From the NCBI GenBank assembly GCA_003221695.1, contig QHSX01000039.1, forward strand, positions 29,637 to 93,636: DNA of 64,000 bases, given 5' to 3'. The stretch comes from Candidatus Rokuibacteriota bacterium (lineage in GTDB: Bacteria; Methylomirabilota; Methylomirabilia; Rokubacteriales; CSP1-6). A program made the position numbers and the translations under genes. Below, piece after piece: positions 1-7,983 of the stretch (position 1 is its first letter; every line of letters starts with the position of its first letter). Under the pieces are notes generated by a model. The model was not told where the DNA came from and made no database searches. It saw only the letters and a program-made list of their open reading frames with translations.

Positions 1-554
1 GTGGCGACCGAGATGACGCCGCCCGGCTTCCAGCCCGCGATGAGGTGGTAGTCCGGGATCGGGTTGACGTCGAGGTTCGGGATCTTCGGGCGCTCCGGGT
101 TGTGGACCGCGCGGCCACTCACGAGGTAGGAGAGGTTCTGGATCTTCTCGAACCCCTGGCCCGCCTGGATCGCGTCGACCAGCTCCTGGAACGCGAACTC
201 GCCCTCGCCGCGGACGACGAAGTCCGCGTGCTCGAGCCCCTCGTCGGGCAGGAAGCTCGTGTGGGTACCGCCGATCACGGCAATGGCGCCGGCCGCACGC
301 ACCTGGTCCGCCAGCCGATAGGACTGCGGGGCCGTGGAGGTGATGGCCGAGATCGCGACGAGGTCGGCGGAGAGCACCTCGTCCATGTCGACCGGGTGGA
401 TGTCCTCGATGTACACGCGGACGTCGTACCCTTTGGTCCGCATGATCGTCGCAAGGAGGACCGAGCCGAGCCGCGGGATGCAGACGCGGCTGTAGATGTG
501 CAGGTGCGTCGACTTCGGCTCGACGAACACAAGCTTCCGCAGGGTCCGTGTCAT
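1..554 (-). CDS. B12-binding domain radical SAM protein (partial)
   Basis: This is the first 184 codons of a gene that continues past the left edge of the window. The start is the ATG at 554, with GGGGAG about 9 bases upstream. The translated N-terminus (VFVEPKSTHLHIYS..., with VIGGTHTSFLPDEGLEHAD further in) is a cobalamin-binding Rossmann fold of the kind placed before a radical SAM domain. The GGTH and RGEGE segments are typical of these proteins. The radical SAM CxxxCxxC motif would lie outside the window, so the reaction (methyl transfer, ring formation or other) cannot be named. A sigma70-like promoter at 604-632 points into it. Confidence 0.8.
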   Translation of the reverse strand, partial: MTRTLRKLVFVEPKSTHLHIYSRVCIPRLGSVLLATIMRTKGYDVRVYIEDIHPVDMDEVLSADLVAISAITSTAPQSYRLADQVRAAGAIAVIGGTHTSFLPDEGLEHADFVVRGEGEFAFQELVDAIQAGQGFEKIQNLSYLVSGRAVHNPERPKIPNLDVNPIPDYHLIAGWKPGGVISVA

Positions 555-603
555 CGGTGGAGTCTCCCCGGTTGACTGTGAAACCGCGAGTGCAAGTTGG
601 CTC

Positions 604-632
604 ACGCTACATCGGGGGGGCAGCGATGTCAA
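604..632 (-). promoter_or_regulatory. sigma70-type promoter for the B12/radical SAM gene
   Basis: On the minus strand a perfect -35 TTGACA (632-627) is followed after 17 bases by TAGCGT (609-604, 3 of 6 consensus bases). Spacing is ideal and the gene start is about 50 bases downstream. The -10 is weak, so this is a prediction only. Confidence 0.45.
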
Positions 633-708
633 TTCTCCAGGAGAGGGGCTTTCTCCCATATGTGGGGTCCCGATGGCGTCCGTGACCCCCATATCTTGGA
701 TTTTCCCC

Positions 709-737
709 TTGACACGATTCGGGCCCCTCACTAGCAT
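709..737 (+). promoter_or_regulatory. sigma70-type promoter for the leader peptide and EamA exporter
   Basis: TTGACA (709-714), a 17-base spacer and TAGCAT (732-737). This gives a perfect -35, four of six -10 bases and optimal spacing. Transcription would begin near 744, about 45 bases before the lysine-rich mini-ORF. Confidence 0.65.
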
Positions 738-787
738 GCCGAGCAGAAGCGCGAGACGAAGACACGAGAGCCGAAGGAGGTGAGTGG

Positions 788-823
788 GTGAAGAAGAAGG
801 CCGCGAAGAAGAAAAAGAAGTAG
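788..823 (+). CDS. 11-codon lysine-rich leader peptide (putative)
   Basis: The reading frame GTG...TAG encodes an 11-residue peptide, MKKKAAKKKKK, in which eight of the ten codons after the start are lysine. It is preceded at 774-783 by AAGGAGGTGA. This is a full ten-base match to the expected anti-Shine-Dalgarno end of 16S rRNA, ideally spaced seven bases before the GTG. Few real genes in the window have so strong a ribosome site. A strong promoter lies just upstream, and a 10-bp hairpin (841-871) follows the stop before the exporter gene. The layout resembles a biosynthetic leader peptide or attenuator. A constitutive lysine-rich micropeptide is the alternative. Protein-level existence is inferred only. 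Confidence 0.4.
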   Translation: MKKKAAKKKKK

Positions 824-840
824 GCGCCAATGAGGTGCCC

Positions 841-871
841 GGCCCTGTCGTGCTCCCGCTGCGACAGGGCC
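841..871 (+). promoter_or_regulatory. 10-bp hairpin between leader peptide and EamA gene
   Basis: GGCCCTGTCG (841-850) pairs perfectly with CGACAGGGCC (862-871) across an 11-base loop. No U-tract follows, so it is not a classical intrinsic terminator. It ends 17 bases before the EamA ATG and could act as an attenuator, a pause site or a block to initiation. Confidence 0.55.
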
Positions 872-888
872 GCGCCGCACGGTTGCAC

Positions 889-1890
889 ATGAGTCGGGCG
901 ACCCCCCTCAAGCACCCCTACGTGTTGCTCCTGGCGGTGATCGTCTTCTGGGCAGGCAACTTTCCGCTCGGCAAGCTGGCGCTCGCTGAGCTCGGCCCGG
1001 TCACGCTGACCGCGGCCCGCGCACTCATCGCGGCGCCGATCCTGGTCGCGATCGCCTGGCTGACCGCCCCCCTCGCTCATCCGCTGACGCGCCGCGACTA
1101 CCGCGCCTTCATCGTCCTCGGCCTCACCGGCCTCGTCGGCAACACCACCCTCTGGTACCTCGGCCTCCGCCAGACCTCGGCGCTCAACGCCGGGGTCCTC
1201 GGCGCGACCTCCCCCATCTTCGTCGCCGTGACGGCGAGCGGGCTCCTGGGCGACCGGCTCCACGCGAGGAACTGGGTCGGGATCGCCCTCACCGTCACCG
1301 CCGTCCTCACGACTGTGGCGAAGGGCTCGCTCCACGTGCTGCTCACCTTCTCCGTAAATCGCGGCGACCTGATCATCCTCAGCTCGCAGGTCCTCTGGGT
1401 CACCTACTCGGTCTACAGCCGGGCGGCCGCCTCCGAGCTCCCCCCGGTCTGGGTCATGGCAGGCGCCCACGTCGTGAGCGCGCTCCTGCTGGTCCCCCTG
1501 GCGGTCGTCGGCGAGCCGTGGCGCTCGCCCCTCGCCGCGCCGCTCGGCTGGTCCGTTGTGCTCTACTGCGCCGGGCTCGTAACGCCGGCGCACGTCTGGT
1601 ACTACAAGGTGGTGCGCGCGATCGGCCCGGCCCGGGCGGCCGGGTTCATGAACCTGATGCCCTTCGTCGTCATCGCGCTGACGTGGCTCCTGGTGGGCGA
1701 GGCGGTCCACGTCTATCACCTGGTCGGCGCCGTCCTGGCGATCGCCGGCGTGTTCCTCACGACGCGGGAGGCCGGGAACGGTGCTACTTGGCCTTCGCGG
1801 CCGCCTTGGGCTTGGCGGCGGTCGCCGCCTTGGCCTTGTCGTGGCTCTGGAGGCCCTTCACCTCGTCGACGAACTGGCCGACGTCCTTGA
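889..1890 (+). CDS. EamA/DMT-family transporter
   Basis: This 333-residue membrane protein has about ten hydrophobic segments arranged as two EamA repeats (roughly residues 10-140 and 155-290). Hallmarks are an early FWAGNFPLGK segment, AALIAAPIL-like helices and a conserved LLVGE...HLVGAVLAIAGV segment near the end. The family exports drugs, amino acids or other metabolites; the substrate is unknown. I chose the ATG at 889 because the first transmembrane helix begins about ten residues later. The in-frame extension back to GTG 784 would be a charged non-family sequence. No Shine-Dalgarno precedes 889, so translation may depend on the leader region. The last ~36 codons are arginine/proline-rich and overlap the nrdR 3' end antiparallel; the natural protein may effectively end near residue 297. 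Confidence 0.85.
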   Translation: MSRATPLKHPYVLLLAVIVFWAGNFPLGKLALAELGPVTLTAARALIAAPILVAIAWLTAPLAHPLTRRDYRAFIVLGLTGLVGNTTLWYLGLRQTSALNAGVLGATSPIFVAVTASGLLGDRLHARNWVGIALTVTAVLTTVAKGSLHVLLTFSVNRGDLIILSSQVLWVTYSVYSRAAASELPPVWVMAGAHVVSALLLVPLAVVGEPWRSPLAAPLGWSVVLYCAGLVTPAHVWYYKVVRAIGPARAAGFMNLMPFVVIALTWLLVGEAVHVYHLVGAVLAIAGVFLTTREAGNGATWPSRPPWAWRRSPPWPCRGSGGPSPRRRTGRRP

Positions 1891-2290
1891 ACTTCCGGTA
1901 GACCGAGGCGAAGCGCACGTAGGCCACGGGGTCGAGCTTCTGGAGGTGCTCCATCACGATCTTCCCGAGCTCCTCGCTCGAGATCTCCTTCTCGGTGCGG
2001 TCGTAGAGCTGCGACTCGATCTCGCCAACGACGTCGTCGACCGCCTGGACGCCGACCGATCGCTTCTCGCACGATTTGAGAATCGAGGCGCGGAGCTTCT
2101 GGCGGTCGAAGGGCTCGCGCCGGCCGTCCCGCTTGACGACGTGCGGCAGGACGTCCTCGATATACTCATAGGTCGTGTACCGCCGGTGGCATTTGAGGCA
2201 CTCGCGTCGGCGTCGGATGAACTCGCCGTCCCGCCCGACTCGCGAGTCGACCACTCGATCCTCGGTGTGACCGCAGAACGGGCATTTCAC
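1784..2290 (-). CDS. nrdR: transcriptional repressor NrdR
   Basis: NrdR represses ribonucleotide reductase genes by sensing ATP/dATP. The 168-residue product begins MKCPFCGHTEDRVVDSR and has the zinc ribbon cysteines C3, C6, C31 and C34, followed by an ATP-cone from about residue 49 to 139. The family is usually 150-160 residues; the excess is an alanine/lysine-rich tail (AKAATAAKPKAAAKAK) of low complexity. Its 3' end overlaps the convergent EamA gene by about 107 bases. No ribonucleotide reductase gene is in the window. It lies just downstream of glyA in the same direction. Confidence 0.95.
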   Translation of the reverse strand: MKCPFCGHTEDRVVDSRVGRDGEFIRRRRECLKCHRRYTTYEYIEDVLPHVVKRDGRREPFDRQKLRASILKSCEKRSVGVQAVDDVVGEIESQLYDRTEKEISSEELGKIVMEHLQKLDPVAYVRFASVYRKFKDVGQFVDEVKGLQSHDKAKAATAAKPKAAAKAK

Positions 2291-2306
2291 CGGCCGAACC
2301 CCCCTC

Positions 2307-3554
2307 TCAGGCGCGCCGCTCCGTGTAGAGCGGGAAGCGGTTCGTCAGCTCCTGGACATGGTCGCGGACCGAGGCTTCCACCGACGCCGTCGCGGGCTTC
2401 GACAGCACACGGTCGATCAGGCCCGCGATCTCGACCATCTCCGGCTCGCGCATCCCGCGCGTGGTGACGGCGGGCGTGCCGAGGCGGATGCCGCTGGTGA
2501 CCATCGGGCTCTTCGTCTCGAACGGGATCGTGTTCTTGTTCACCGTGATCCACGCGCGGTCGAGCCCTTCCTGGGCCTCCTTGCCGGTGATCCCGCGATT
2601 CGTGAGATCGACCAGGATCAGGTGGGTGTCGGTCCCGCCAGAGACGAGCCGGAAGCCACGCGCCAGGAGCGCGTCGGCGAGCGCCTTCGCGTTCTTCACG
2701 ATCTGCTTCTGGTACTCGCGCCAGGCGGGTCGAAGCGCCTCCTTGAACGCGACCGCCTTCGCCGCGATGACGTGCATGAGGGGTCCGCCCTGGACGCCGG
2801 GCATCACGGTCTTGTCGAGGGCCTGGGCGTGCTCGGTCCGGCACATGACCATCCCGCCGCGGGGACCGCGCAGCGTCTTGTGCGTCGTGGTCGTGACGAA
2901 GTCGGCGATGCCGACCGGCGAGGGGTGGAGTCCGGCCGCCACGAGGCCCGCCGGATGGGCGATGTCGGCCATCAGTGAGGCGCCAACCTCGCGCGCGATC
3001 TCGCCGAAGGGCCTGAAGTCGATTGCCCGCGGGAAGGCGGAGCCGCCGGCGATGATGAGCTTCGGGCGGTGCTTCTTGGCGAGGTCGCGCACCTCGTCGA
3101 GGTCGATCAGCTCGGTGCCATTCCGCACGCCGTAGGCGACGATCGAGTAGAGCTTCCCCGAGTAGTTCACCGGGCTCCCGGCAGTCAGGTGGCCTCCGTG
3201 GGACAGGTTCGGGCCCAGGACGACATCGCCAGGCTTGAGGACGGTGAAGTAGACGGCCATGTTGGCCTGGGCGCCCGAGTGGGGCTGGACGTTGGCGTGC
3301 TGGGCGCCGAACAGCTCTTTGGCCCGCGCGATGGCCAGGTCCTCGACGACGTCCACGACCTCGCAGCCGCCATAGTAGCGGCGCCCCGGGTACCCTTCCG
3401 CATACTTGTTGGTCAGCACGGAGCCCATCGCCTCCAGCACCGCCTCGGAGACGAAGTTCTCGGAGGCGATCAGCTCGAGGTTCCGGTGCTGCCGTTGGGC
3501 CTCCTCGCGGAGCGCCTTGGCGATGTCGGGATCGACGTCAGCGAGCCGGAACAT
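2307..3554 (-). CDS. glyA: serine hydroxymethyltransferase
   Basis: GlyA is a PLP enzyme that converts serine and tetrahydrofolate to glycine and methylene-tetrahydrofolate. It feeds one-carbon units to the purine pathway encoded nearby. The 415-residue product has the family length, the [10 protein letters not shown] and SHGGHLTAG motifs, and the Schiff-base lysine K226 in [14 protein letters not shown]. The ATG at 3554 has AAGGAG eight bases upstream. A longer in-frame extension was ignored because it is antisense-shadow sequence of rpiB. The 5' end overlaps the rpiB 3' end by 17 bases, which suggests cotranscription. Confidence 0.97.
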   Translation of the reverse strand: MFRLADVDPDIAKALREEAQRQHRNLELIASENFVSEAVLEAMGSVLTNKYAEGYPGRRYYGGCEVVDVVEDLAIARAKELFGAQHANVQPHSGAQANMAVYFTVLKPGDVVLGPNLSHGGHLTAGSPVNYSGKLYSIVAYGVRNGTELIDLDEVRDLAKKHRPKLIIAGGSAFPRAIDFRPFGEIAREVGASLMADIAHPAGLVAAGLHPSPVGIADFVTTTTHKTLRGPRGGMVMCRTEHAQALDKTVMPGVQGGPLMHVIAAKAVAFKEALRPAWREYQKQIVKNAKALADALLARGFRLVSGGTDTHLILVDLTNRGITGKEAQEGLDRAWITVNKNTIPFETKSPMVTSGIRLGTPAVTTRGMREPEMVEIAGLIDRVLSKPATASVEASVRDHVQELTNRFPLYTERRA

Positions 3555-4008
3555 CCGACCGCTCCTTTGCGCGGTCGAGCGCGGCCAGCTTCTCGACCCG
3601 CAGCGCGTGTCGACCCCCGGCGAACTCCGTCGCGAGCCAGGTCGCCAGGATCTCGACCGCGGCCTCCCGGGCGGTGATCCGCGCGCCGAGCGCCAAGACG
3701 TTGGCGTCGTTGTGCTCGCGCGACAGCCGGGCGATGTAGGCATCCGTGCACGCCGCCGCGCGGATGCCGGGCACCTTGTTAGCCGCGATCGCCATGCCCA
3801 GGCCGGTGCCGCACACGAGGACACCCCGGTCAGCCTTGCCCGCCATCACCGCGCCAGCTACGGCGGCGGCATAGTCGGGGTAGTCCACAGACTCTGAGGA
3901 CTGGGTGCCACAGTCCACGACCTCGTAGCCCTGCTCGATCAGCCAGGCCTTGAGGTGTTCCTTGAGGGGGAAGCCGGCATGGTCGGCGCCGAGGGCGATC
4001 GCTCTCAT
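3538..4008 (-). CDS. rpiB: ribose-5-phosphate isomerase B
   Basis: RpiB interconverts ribulose-5-phosphate and ribose-5-phosphate, the precursor of PRPP and therefore of purines. The 156-residue product shows the family start (ALGADHAGF), the active-site cysteine C66 in [14 protein letters not shown], and H10 and H99 at the positions known in the E. coli enzyme. The ATG at 4008 has no Shine-Dalgarno. It lies only six bases after a predicted -10 box, so the mRNA may be leaderless. The gene overlaps glyA. Confidence 0.95.
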   Translation of the reverse strand: MRAIALGADHAGFPLKEHLKAWLIEQGYEVVDCGTQSSESVDYPDYAAAVAGAVMAGKADRGVLVCGTGLGMAIAANKVPGIRAAACTDAYIARLSREHNDANVLALGARITAREAAVEILATWLATEFAGGRHALRVEKLAALDRAKERSDVPAR

Positions 4009-4014
4009 ACCGCG

Positions 4015-4044
4015 ACCATATCTGTAGGGGGTGAGGCGTGTCAA
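4015..4044 (-). promoter_or_regulatory. sigma70-type promoter for rpiB-glyA(-nrdR), possibly leaderless
   Basis: TTGACA (4044-4039), 18-base spacer, TATGGT (4020-4015). The -10 ends seven positions from the rpiB ATG, so transcription should begin at or next to the start codon. Confidence 0.6.
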
Positions 4045-4114
4045 GGAACCTACATGTCGGGGGCGATCCCTCTCACCGCCCCACACGGGGCGTCGGGTGC
4101 GATCAGCGCCGTCT

Positions 4115-4130
4115 GCGGCGCAGGCGCCGC
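4115..4130 (-). terminator. GC hairpin after the hydrolase stop codon
   Basis: GCGGCGC and GCGCCGC form a 7-bp inverted repeat with a two-base centre, directly after the stop codon of the beta-lactamase-fold gene. It lies just before the rpiB promoter region. There is no T-run, so termination is only suggested by position. Confidence 0.35.
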
Positions 4131-4131
4131 G

Positions 4132-5421
4132 TCACCGTACCATCGCGCCGTAGACGAGGTTCTTGTACAGCATCCGCGTATGGAAGCGGTTCGAGGGCGA
4201 CTGCGCCATGAGAATCCCGACGAGCCCCTCCTTCGGATCGATCCAGAAGCTCGTCCCCCAGGCGCCCGCCCACATGGCGTCGCCCTTCGACCCCGGCACC
4301 CAGGCGAAGCCCTCATAGAGCCGCACGCCGAAGCCCAGACCGAAGCCGTAGCCCGGACCCGTCGTCGCGATCGTCGAACCGCCCATGCCGACCGTATGGT
4401 CGGAGAGCATGAACTCCACGGTCTTCTTCGAGAGATAGTGCCGGCCCTGGTACTCGCCGCTGTTCACGACCATCTGCGCGAACTTCAGATAGTCCTCGGT
4501 TGTCCCCACGAGGCCCGCGCCGCCCTTGAAGTAGCTCTTGCCGGCCGGGTTTTCCAGGACGCGGTAGGACTTGTTCAGCGTCGCCTTCTGCGGGTCGGAG
4601 TCGAGCGCATCGGCGAGCCGCCCGACCTTCTCCTTGGGCGCCCAGAACGCCGTGTCCTTCATGCCGAGCGGCTCCAAGAGCATTTCCCTGAGAAGTTGGT
4701 CGAGCGGCTTCTTGGTGCTGCGCTCGAGCAGGAGGCCCAGGACGTCGACCGCAATCGAGTACTCCCAGAAGGTTCCGGGCTGGTGTGCGAGCGGGATCTG
4801 CCCCAACCGCTTCAGCATCTCGTCACTGGTGATATCGACGTCGCGTGCCTCGATGTTAGCGTTCTCGTACATCTCCTTGATGCGGGGCGACTTGGTGCCG
4901 CCGGCGTAGACGAACCCTGCGGTGTGGCGCATCAGGTCCTGAACGGTGATGGGCCGGTTGGCCGGTACGTCTTCGGTCGTGACCTTACCGTCCGTGTCGG
5001 ACTTCTGGGTCTCGACCTTCATCTCCTTGAGCTCGGGCAGCCAGGTCGAGATCGGGTCGTTGAGCTTGATGCTACCCTGTTCGACCAGCATCATCGCCGC
5101 GACCGTGACGATTGGCTTCGTCATCGACGCGAGGCGGAAGAGCGCGTCCCTCGTCATGGGCTTGGTCTTCTGAGCGTCGAGGAAGCCGTGGGTCTCGTAG
5201 TGCACGATCGTCCCTCGCCGCGCGACGAACGTCACGGCGCCGGGCAAGATGCCCTTGTCGACCTGCTCTTTCATGACCGGCGCGATCCGTGCCAACCGCT
5301 CGCGCGACATTCCCGCGATCTCGTCCTTCGCGGCGGGCTTTGCGCCTTGGGCGTTGGCGCCGGTCGCCAGCATCACGGCAGCCGTCATCACGGCGAAGAG
5401 TAGGAGAGCTTTCTTTGTCAC
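4132..5421 (-). CDS. secreted class C beta-lactamase-fold serine hydrolase
   Basis: The 429-residue product starts at GTG 5421 behind GGAGGAACC. It has a signal peptide (lysines, then a hydrophobic stretch, cut near residue 24 at ANA-Q). The SxxK catalytic motif SMTK is at residues 99-102, and a Tyr-containing segment (FWEYSIAVDVLG) stands where the YxN motif would be. Families with this fold include esterases, D-aminopeptidases and class C beta-lactamases. The length (over 400) and YSI in place of YSN fit an esterase/EstB-like or penicillin-binding-like hydrolase better than a true resistance enzyme. It acts in the periplasm or outside the cell. It stands alone between thiI and rpiB. Confidence 0.85.
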   Translation of the reverse strand: MTKKALLLFAVMTAAVMLATGANAQGAKPAAKDEIAGMSRERLARIAPVMKEQVDKGILPGAVTFVARRGTIVHYETHGFLDAQKTKPMTRDALFRLASMTKPIVTVAAMMLVEQGSIKLNDPISTWLPELKEMKVETQKSDTDGKVTTEDVPANRPITVQDLMRHTAGFVYAGGTKSPRIKEMYENANIEARDVDITSDEMLKRLGQIPLAHQPGTFWEYSIAVDVLGLLLERSTKKPLDQLLREMLLEPLGMKDTAFWAPKEKVGRLADALDSDPQKATLNKSYRVLENPAGKSYFKGGAGLVGTTEDYLKFAQMVVNSGEYQGRHYLSKKTVEFMLSDHTVGMGGSTIATTGPGYGFGLGFGVRLYEGFAWVPGSKGDAMWAGAWGTSFWIDPKEGLVGILMAQSPSNRFHTRMLYKNLVYGAMVR

Positions 5422-5544
5422 GGCGGTTCCTCCAGGCTTGTCGGTGGTGCGCTGAGCATAGCGGAAGACGCGCGTGCGGGAAACACAACTTTGAGCCGGC
5501 AAGAGCTCCGAGCGCGGGCGGCGCACGTCCCGCGCGGGCTCGAC

Positions 5545-6744
5545 TCACTCGGCGACCGCGGCGTGGGTCCGCGCGGGAAACTCGAAGGTCTCGGTGACGA
5601 CGGCCGCGGTGCCCTGGGTGACGAGCCGCGCGACGTCCAGGCGCGCCTCGGCCGCCCGGACCTCCGCCTCGGACATACGGGTCGCCGGGTGCGCCGGCAC
5701 GAAGAGCGTGCAGCAGTCCGCGTCCGGCTCGATCGAGACCTCGAAGGTCTCGAGCCGCTGCGCCTCCGTCGTGATCTCGAGCTTGTCCATCCCGATGAGC
5801 GGTCGGAGGATCGGCAGCGTCGCGACCTCGTCGATGCGCGCGATGCTCTCGAGGGTCTGGGAGGCGACCTGCCCGAGGCTCTCGCCGGTCGCGAGCGCCA
5901 GGGCGCCACGCTCACGGGCGAGCGCCTCGGCGATTCGGACCATGAGCCGCCGATAGACGACAACGCGCGCGGGGGGCGGGACCGTGAGGACGACCTCGCG
6001 CTGGATCTCTCCGAACGGGACCAGGAGCAGACGCGACTCGTACTGCCACGCGGTGAGCCGCTCGACGAGCGCCCGCGCCTTCGCCTGGGACGTGGCCGGC
6101 AGGTACGGCACGCTGTGGAAGTGCACGAACACGACGCGGCAGCCGCGCTTCATCATCCGCCACGCGGCCACCGGCGAGTCGATCCCGCCCGAGAGCAGCG
6201 CCGCGACCGTCCCCGACGCGCCCACCGGCAGGCCGCCCGGCCCCGGCAGGCGGTCCACGTAGACGAACGTCTCCGACGGCATCACCTCCACGTGGATCTC
6301 GAGCTCGGGCTCCCGGAGATCCACACGCGCGGCCACTTTCTCCAGAACGAACGCCCCGAGGGCGCGGTTCAGCTCGACGGAGGTCAGCGGGTAGGTCTTG
6401 AACGCCCGGCGCGCGCTGATCCGGAACGAGGCGAAGGCCCGACCCTCGACCAGCCGGCCCACCACGGCCTTCATCGCCTCGAGCGTGGAGGGCACGCGAT
6501 ACGCGAGGGCGGTGCTCGCGACGCCGCACACGCGCTGGACCCGGTCGCGCACCCGGCCCGGCGCCGGGTGGTCGTCGAGGTCGAGGAGGATACGGCCTGA
6601 GAGCTGGCGCACGCGCACCGCCCCGAGGTCCGACGTGGCGCGGCCGAGGTTCTTCGCGAGGTGGCGAAGGAAGAGCGGGCGGTTGCCCCGCTTGAGCCCG
6701 ATCTCGTGGTAGTGGACGATGACCGCGGGTCTCGGCCGGCTCAC
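5545..6744 (-). CDS. thiI: tRNA 4-thiouridine sulfurtransferase ThiI
   Basis: ThiI activates tRNA uridine 8 with ATP and transfers sulfur to it; in some bacteria it also sulfurates ThiS for thiamine. The 399-residue product has the N-terminal NFLD and THUMP region (about 1-165) and the PP-loop SGGIDS at 185-190. The C-terminal rhodanese domain carrying the persulfide cysteine in E. coli is absent, as in Bacillus-type proteins. The cysteines CC in DADCCTLFVPAHP are conserved in many ThiI proteins. Sulfur would come from a desulfurase such as the IscS encoded at 62.2-63.3 kb. Its 3' end is followed by the hydrolase gene and its 5' end overlaps mobA by four bases. Confidence 0.93.
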   Translation of the reverse strand: MSRPRPAVIVHYHEIGLKRGNRPLFLRHLAKNLGRATSDLGAVRVRQLSGRILLDLDDHPAPGRVRDRVQRVCGVASTALAYRVPSTLEAMKAVVGRLVEGRAFASFRISARRAFKTYPLTSVELNRALGAFVLEKVAARVDLREPELEIHVEVMPSETFVYVDRLPGPGGLPVGASGTVAALLSGGIDSPVAAWRMMKRGCRVVFVHFHSVPYLPATSQAKARALVERLTAWQYESRLLLVPFGEIQREVVLTVPPPARVVVYRRLMVRIAEALARERGALALATGESLGQVASQTLESIARIDEVATLPILRPLIGMDKLEITTEAQRLETFEVSIEPDADCCTLFVPAHPATRMSEAEVRAAEARLDVARLVTQGTAAVVTETFEFPARTHAAVAE

Positions 6745-7337
6745 GCGAGCCCCGTCGCGAGCGCGCGCGCGCGCTCGAGCTCCTCGGGCGTGTTGACGTT
6801 CATGAAGACGATCGCCGGATCGCGGTAGCGTGCGACCTCGCGCTCCGCGATCTCGACCACGCTCACCCGCTCAAAGAACTCGACGATCTTGAGCCGCCCC
6901 GCGACGAGCCGCGTCTCGATCGCCCCGACGCAGCTCTTCGCGTAGAGGGCGTGCAGGGTCTCGAGCTGCCCGCCGACGCGCGGGATCACGACATCCCCCG
7001 ATCCGGCGCGCTCCACGACCAGGCGGACCACGTCTCTGTGAAGGAACGGCATGTCGCACGCCACGGTGAAGGCGGCCTCGCCAGGCGCCGCCCGAAGCCC
7101 CGAGTAGATGCCCCCGAGCGAGCCGTGATCGGGGTAGACGTCGGCGACCATCGGCAGCTTGAGGAACGCGTAGACCTCGGGGGTGTTGGTCACGATCAAG
7201 AGGTCGTCCACCGCTGGTGTGACCGCGTCCACGACCCGCTCGATGATCCGCCGGCCGCCGAGCTCGAGCAGCGCCTTGGGCCGGCCGCCCATGCGCGTGC
7301 TCTTGCCTCCCGCCTGGATGACTCCCGTGACTCTCAT
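6741..7337 (-). CDS. mobA: molybdenum cofactor guanylyltransferase
   Basis: MobA attaches GMP from GTP to molybdopterin. The 198-residue product has the nucleotide-binding signature QAGGKSTRMGGRPKALLELG at residues 8-27 and ACDMPF further in. The FMNVNTPEEL segment near the C-terminus is typical. The start ATG at 7337 was chosen because the signature begins seven residues later; the longer frame is spurious. The stop/start overlap with thiI is ATGA. Other NTP transferases of this superfamily are possible but less likely. Confidence 0.87.
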   Translation of the reverse strand: MRVTGVIQAGGKSTRMGGRPKALLELGGRRIIERVVDAVTPAVDDLLIVTNTPEVYAFLKLPMVADVYPDHGSLGGIYSGLRAAPGEAAFTVACDMPFLHRDVVRLVVERAGSGDVVIPRVGGQLETLHALYAKSCVGAIETRLVAGRLKIVEFFERVSVVEIAEREVARYRDPAIVFMNVNTPEELERARALATGLA

Positions 7338-7365
7338 CTCTTCAGGGACTCGCCGGGCGCTCCCA

Positions 7366-7983
7366 TCATACCCGCACCGCGCCCTGGCGCAGAACGCGTG
7401 GCGGGTCCACGGTCGTGTCGAGGACGGTCGACGGCTCCCCTCCCGCCGTGGCACCACCGTCGAGCACGAGGTCGATCGCGTCGGGGAAGTACCGGAGCAC
7501 CGCCGACGCCGTCGTCGGGGGCTCGCGCCCGCTCGGATTGGCGCTCGGGGCCGTGACGGGCGAGGCGAGGGCGTGGACGAGTCCGAGCGCAACCGGATGC
7601 GGAGAGAGCCGCACGCCGACCGTGCCCGTCCCCGCGCTGACCTCCTCCGGAAGGCCGGGTCGCGCGCGCAGCACGAGTGTGAGCGCGCCGGGCCAGTGGT
7701 CGGCCATCAGCACGCGCGCCCGGGCCCCGACCTCCCCGACAGCCTCCGCCATCGCGATCGAGTCGACGAGGAGCAGCACCGGTTTTGTCTCGGGTCTTCC
7801 CTTGAGCTCGAAGATACGTCGGATGGCCATGCCGTCGAGCGCCCGCGCGCCCAGGCCGTAGAAGGTCTCGGTCGGGAAGGCGATCACGCCGCCGCGCGCG
7901 AGCACGAGGGCGGCGTCGCCGAGCGCCGCGCGGTCGGGGGTCGCCGGGTCCACGCGAATGACGCGCGTGCGCACCACCGTCAC
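7366..7983 (-). CDS. tsaC: L-threonylcarbamoyladenylate synthase (Sua5/YrdC/TsaC)
   Basis: The enzyme makes threonylcarbamoyl-AMP from threonine, bicarbonate and ATP, the first step of t6A37 tRNA modification. The 205-residue product has the YrdC core: the TETFYGLGARA segment, KGRPETKPVLLLV, the GTVGVRLSPHP loop and SANPSG. It lacks the extra C-terminal Sua5 domain, so it is YrdC/TsaC-like. The GTG at 7983 overlaps the purE stop (GTGA). No strong ribosome site is visible, so translation is probably coupled to purE. Confidence 0.9.
   Translation of the reverse strand: MTVVRTRVIRVDPATPDRAALGDAALVLARGGVIAFPTETFYGLGARALDGMAIRRIFELKGRPETKPVLLLVDSIAMAEAVGEVGARARVLMADHWPGALTLVLRARPGLPEEVSAGTGTVGVRLSPHPVALGLVHALASPVTAPSANPSGREPPTTASAVLRYFPDAIDLVLDGGATAGGEPSTVLDTTVDPPRVLRQGAVRV

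Noticed and set aside
830..892. 20-codon cysteine-rich frame ending ATGA on the EamA start
   Set aside because: It has only a weak ribosome site and no recognisable family, so it is kept only as a remark in the leader-peptide finding.
4132..5421. Beta-lactamase resistance gene
   Set aside because: Only the fold and SxxK motif are seen. YSI instead of YSN and the length suggest an esterase- or peptidase-like member.
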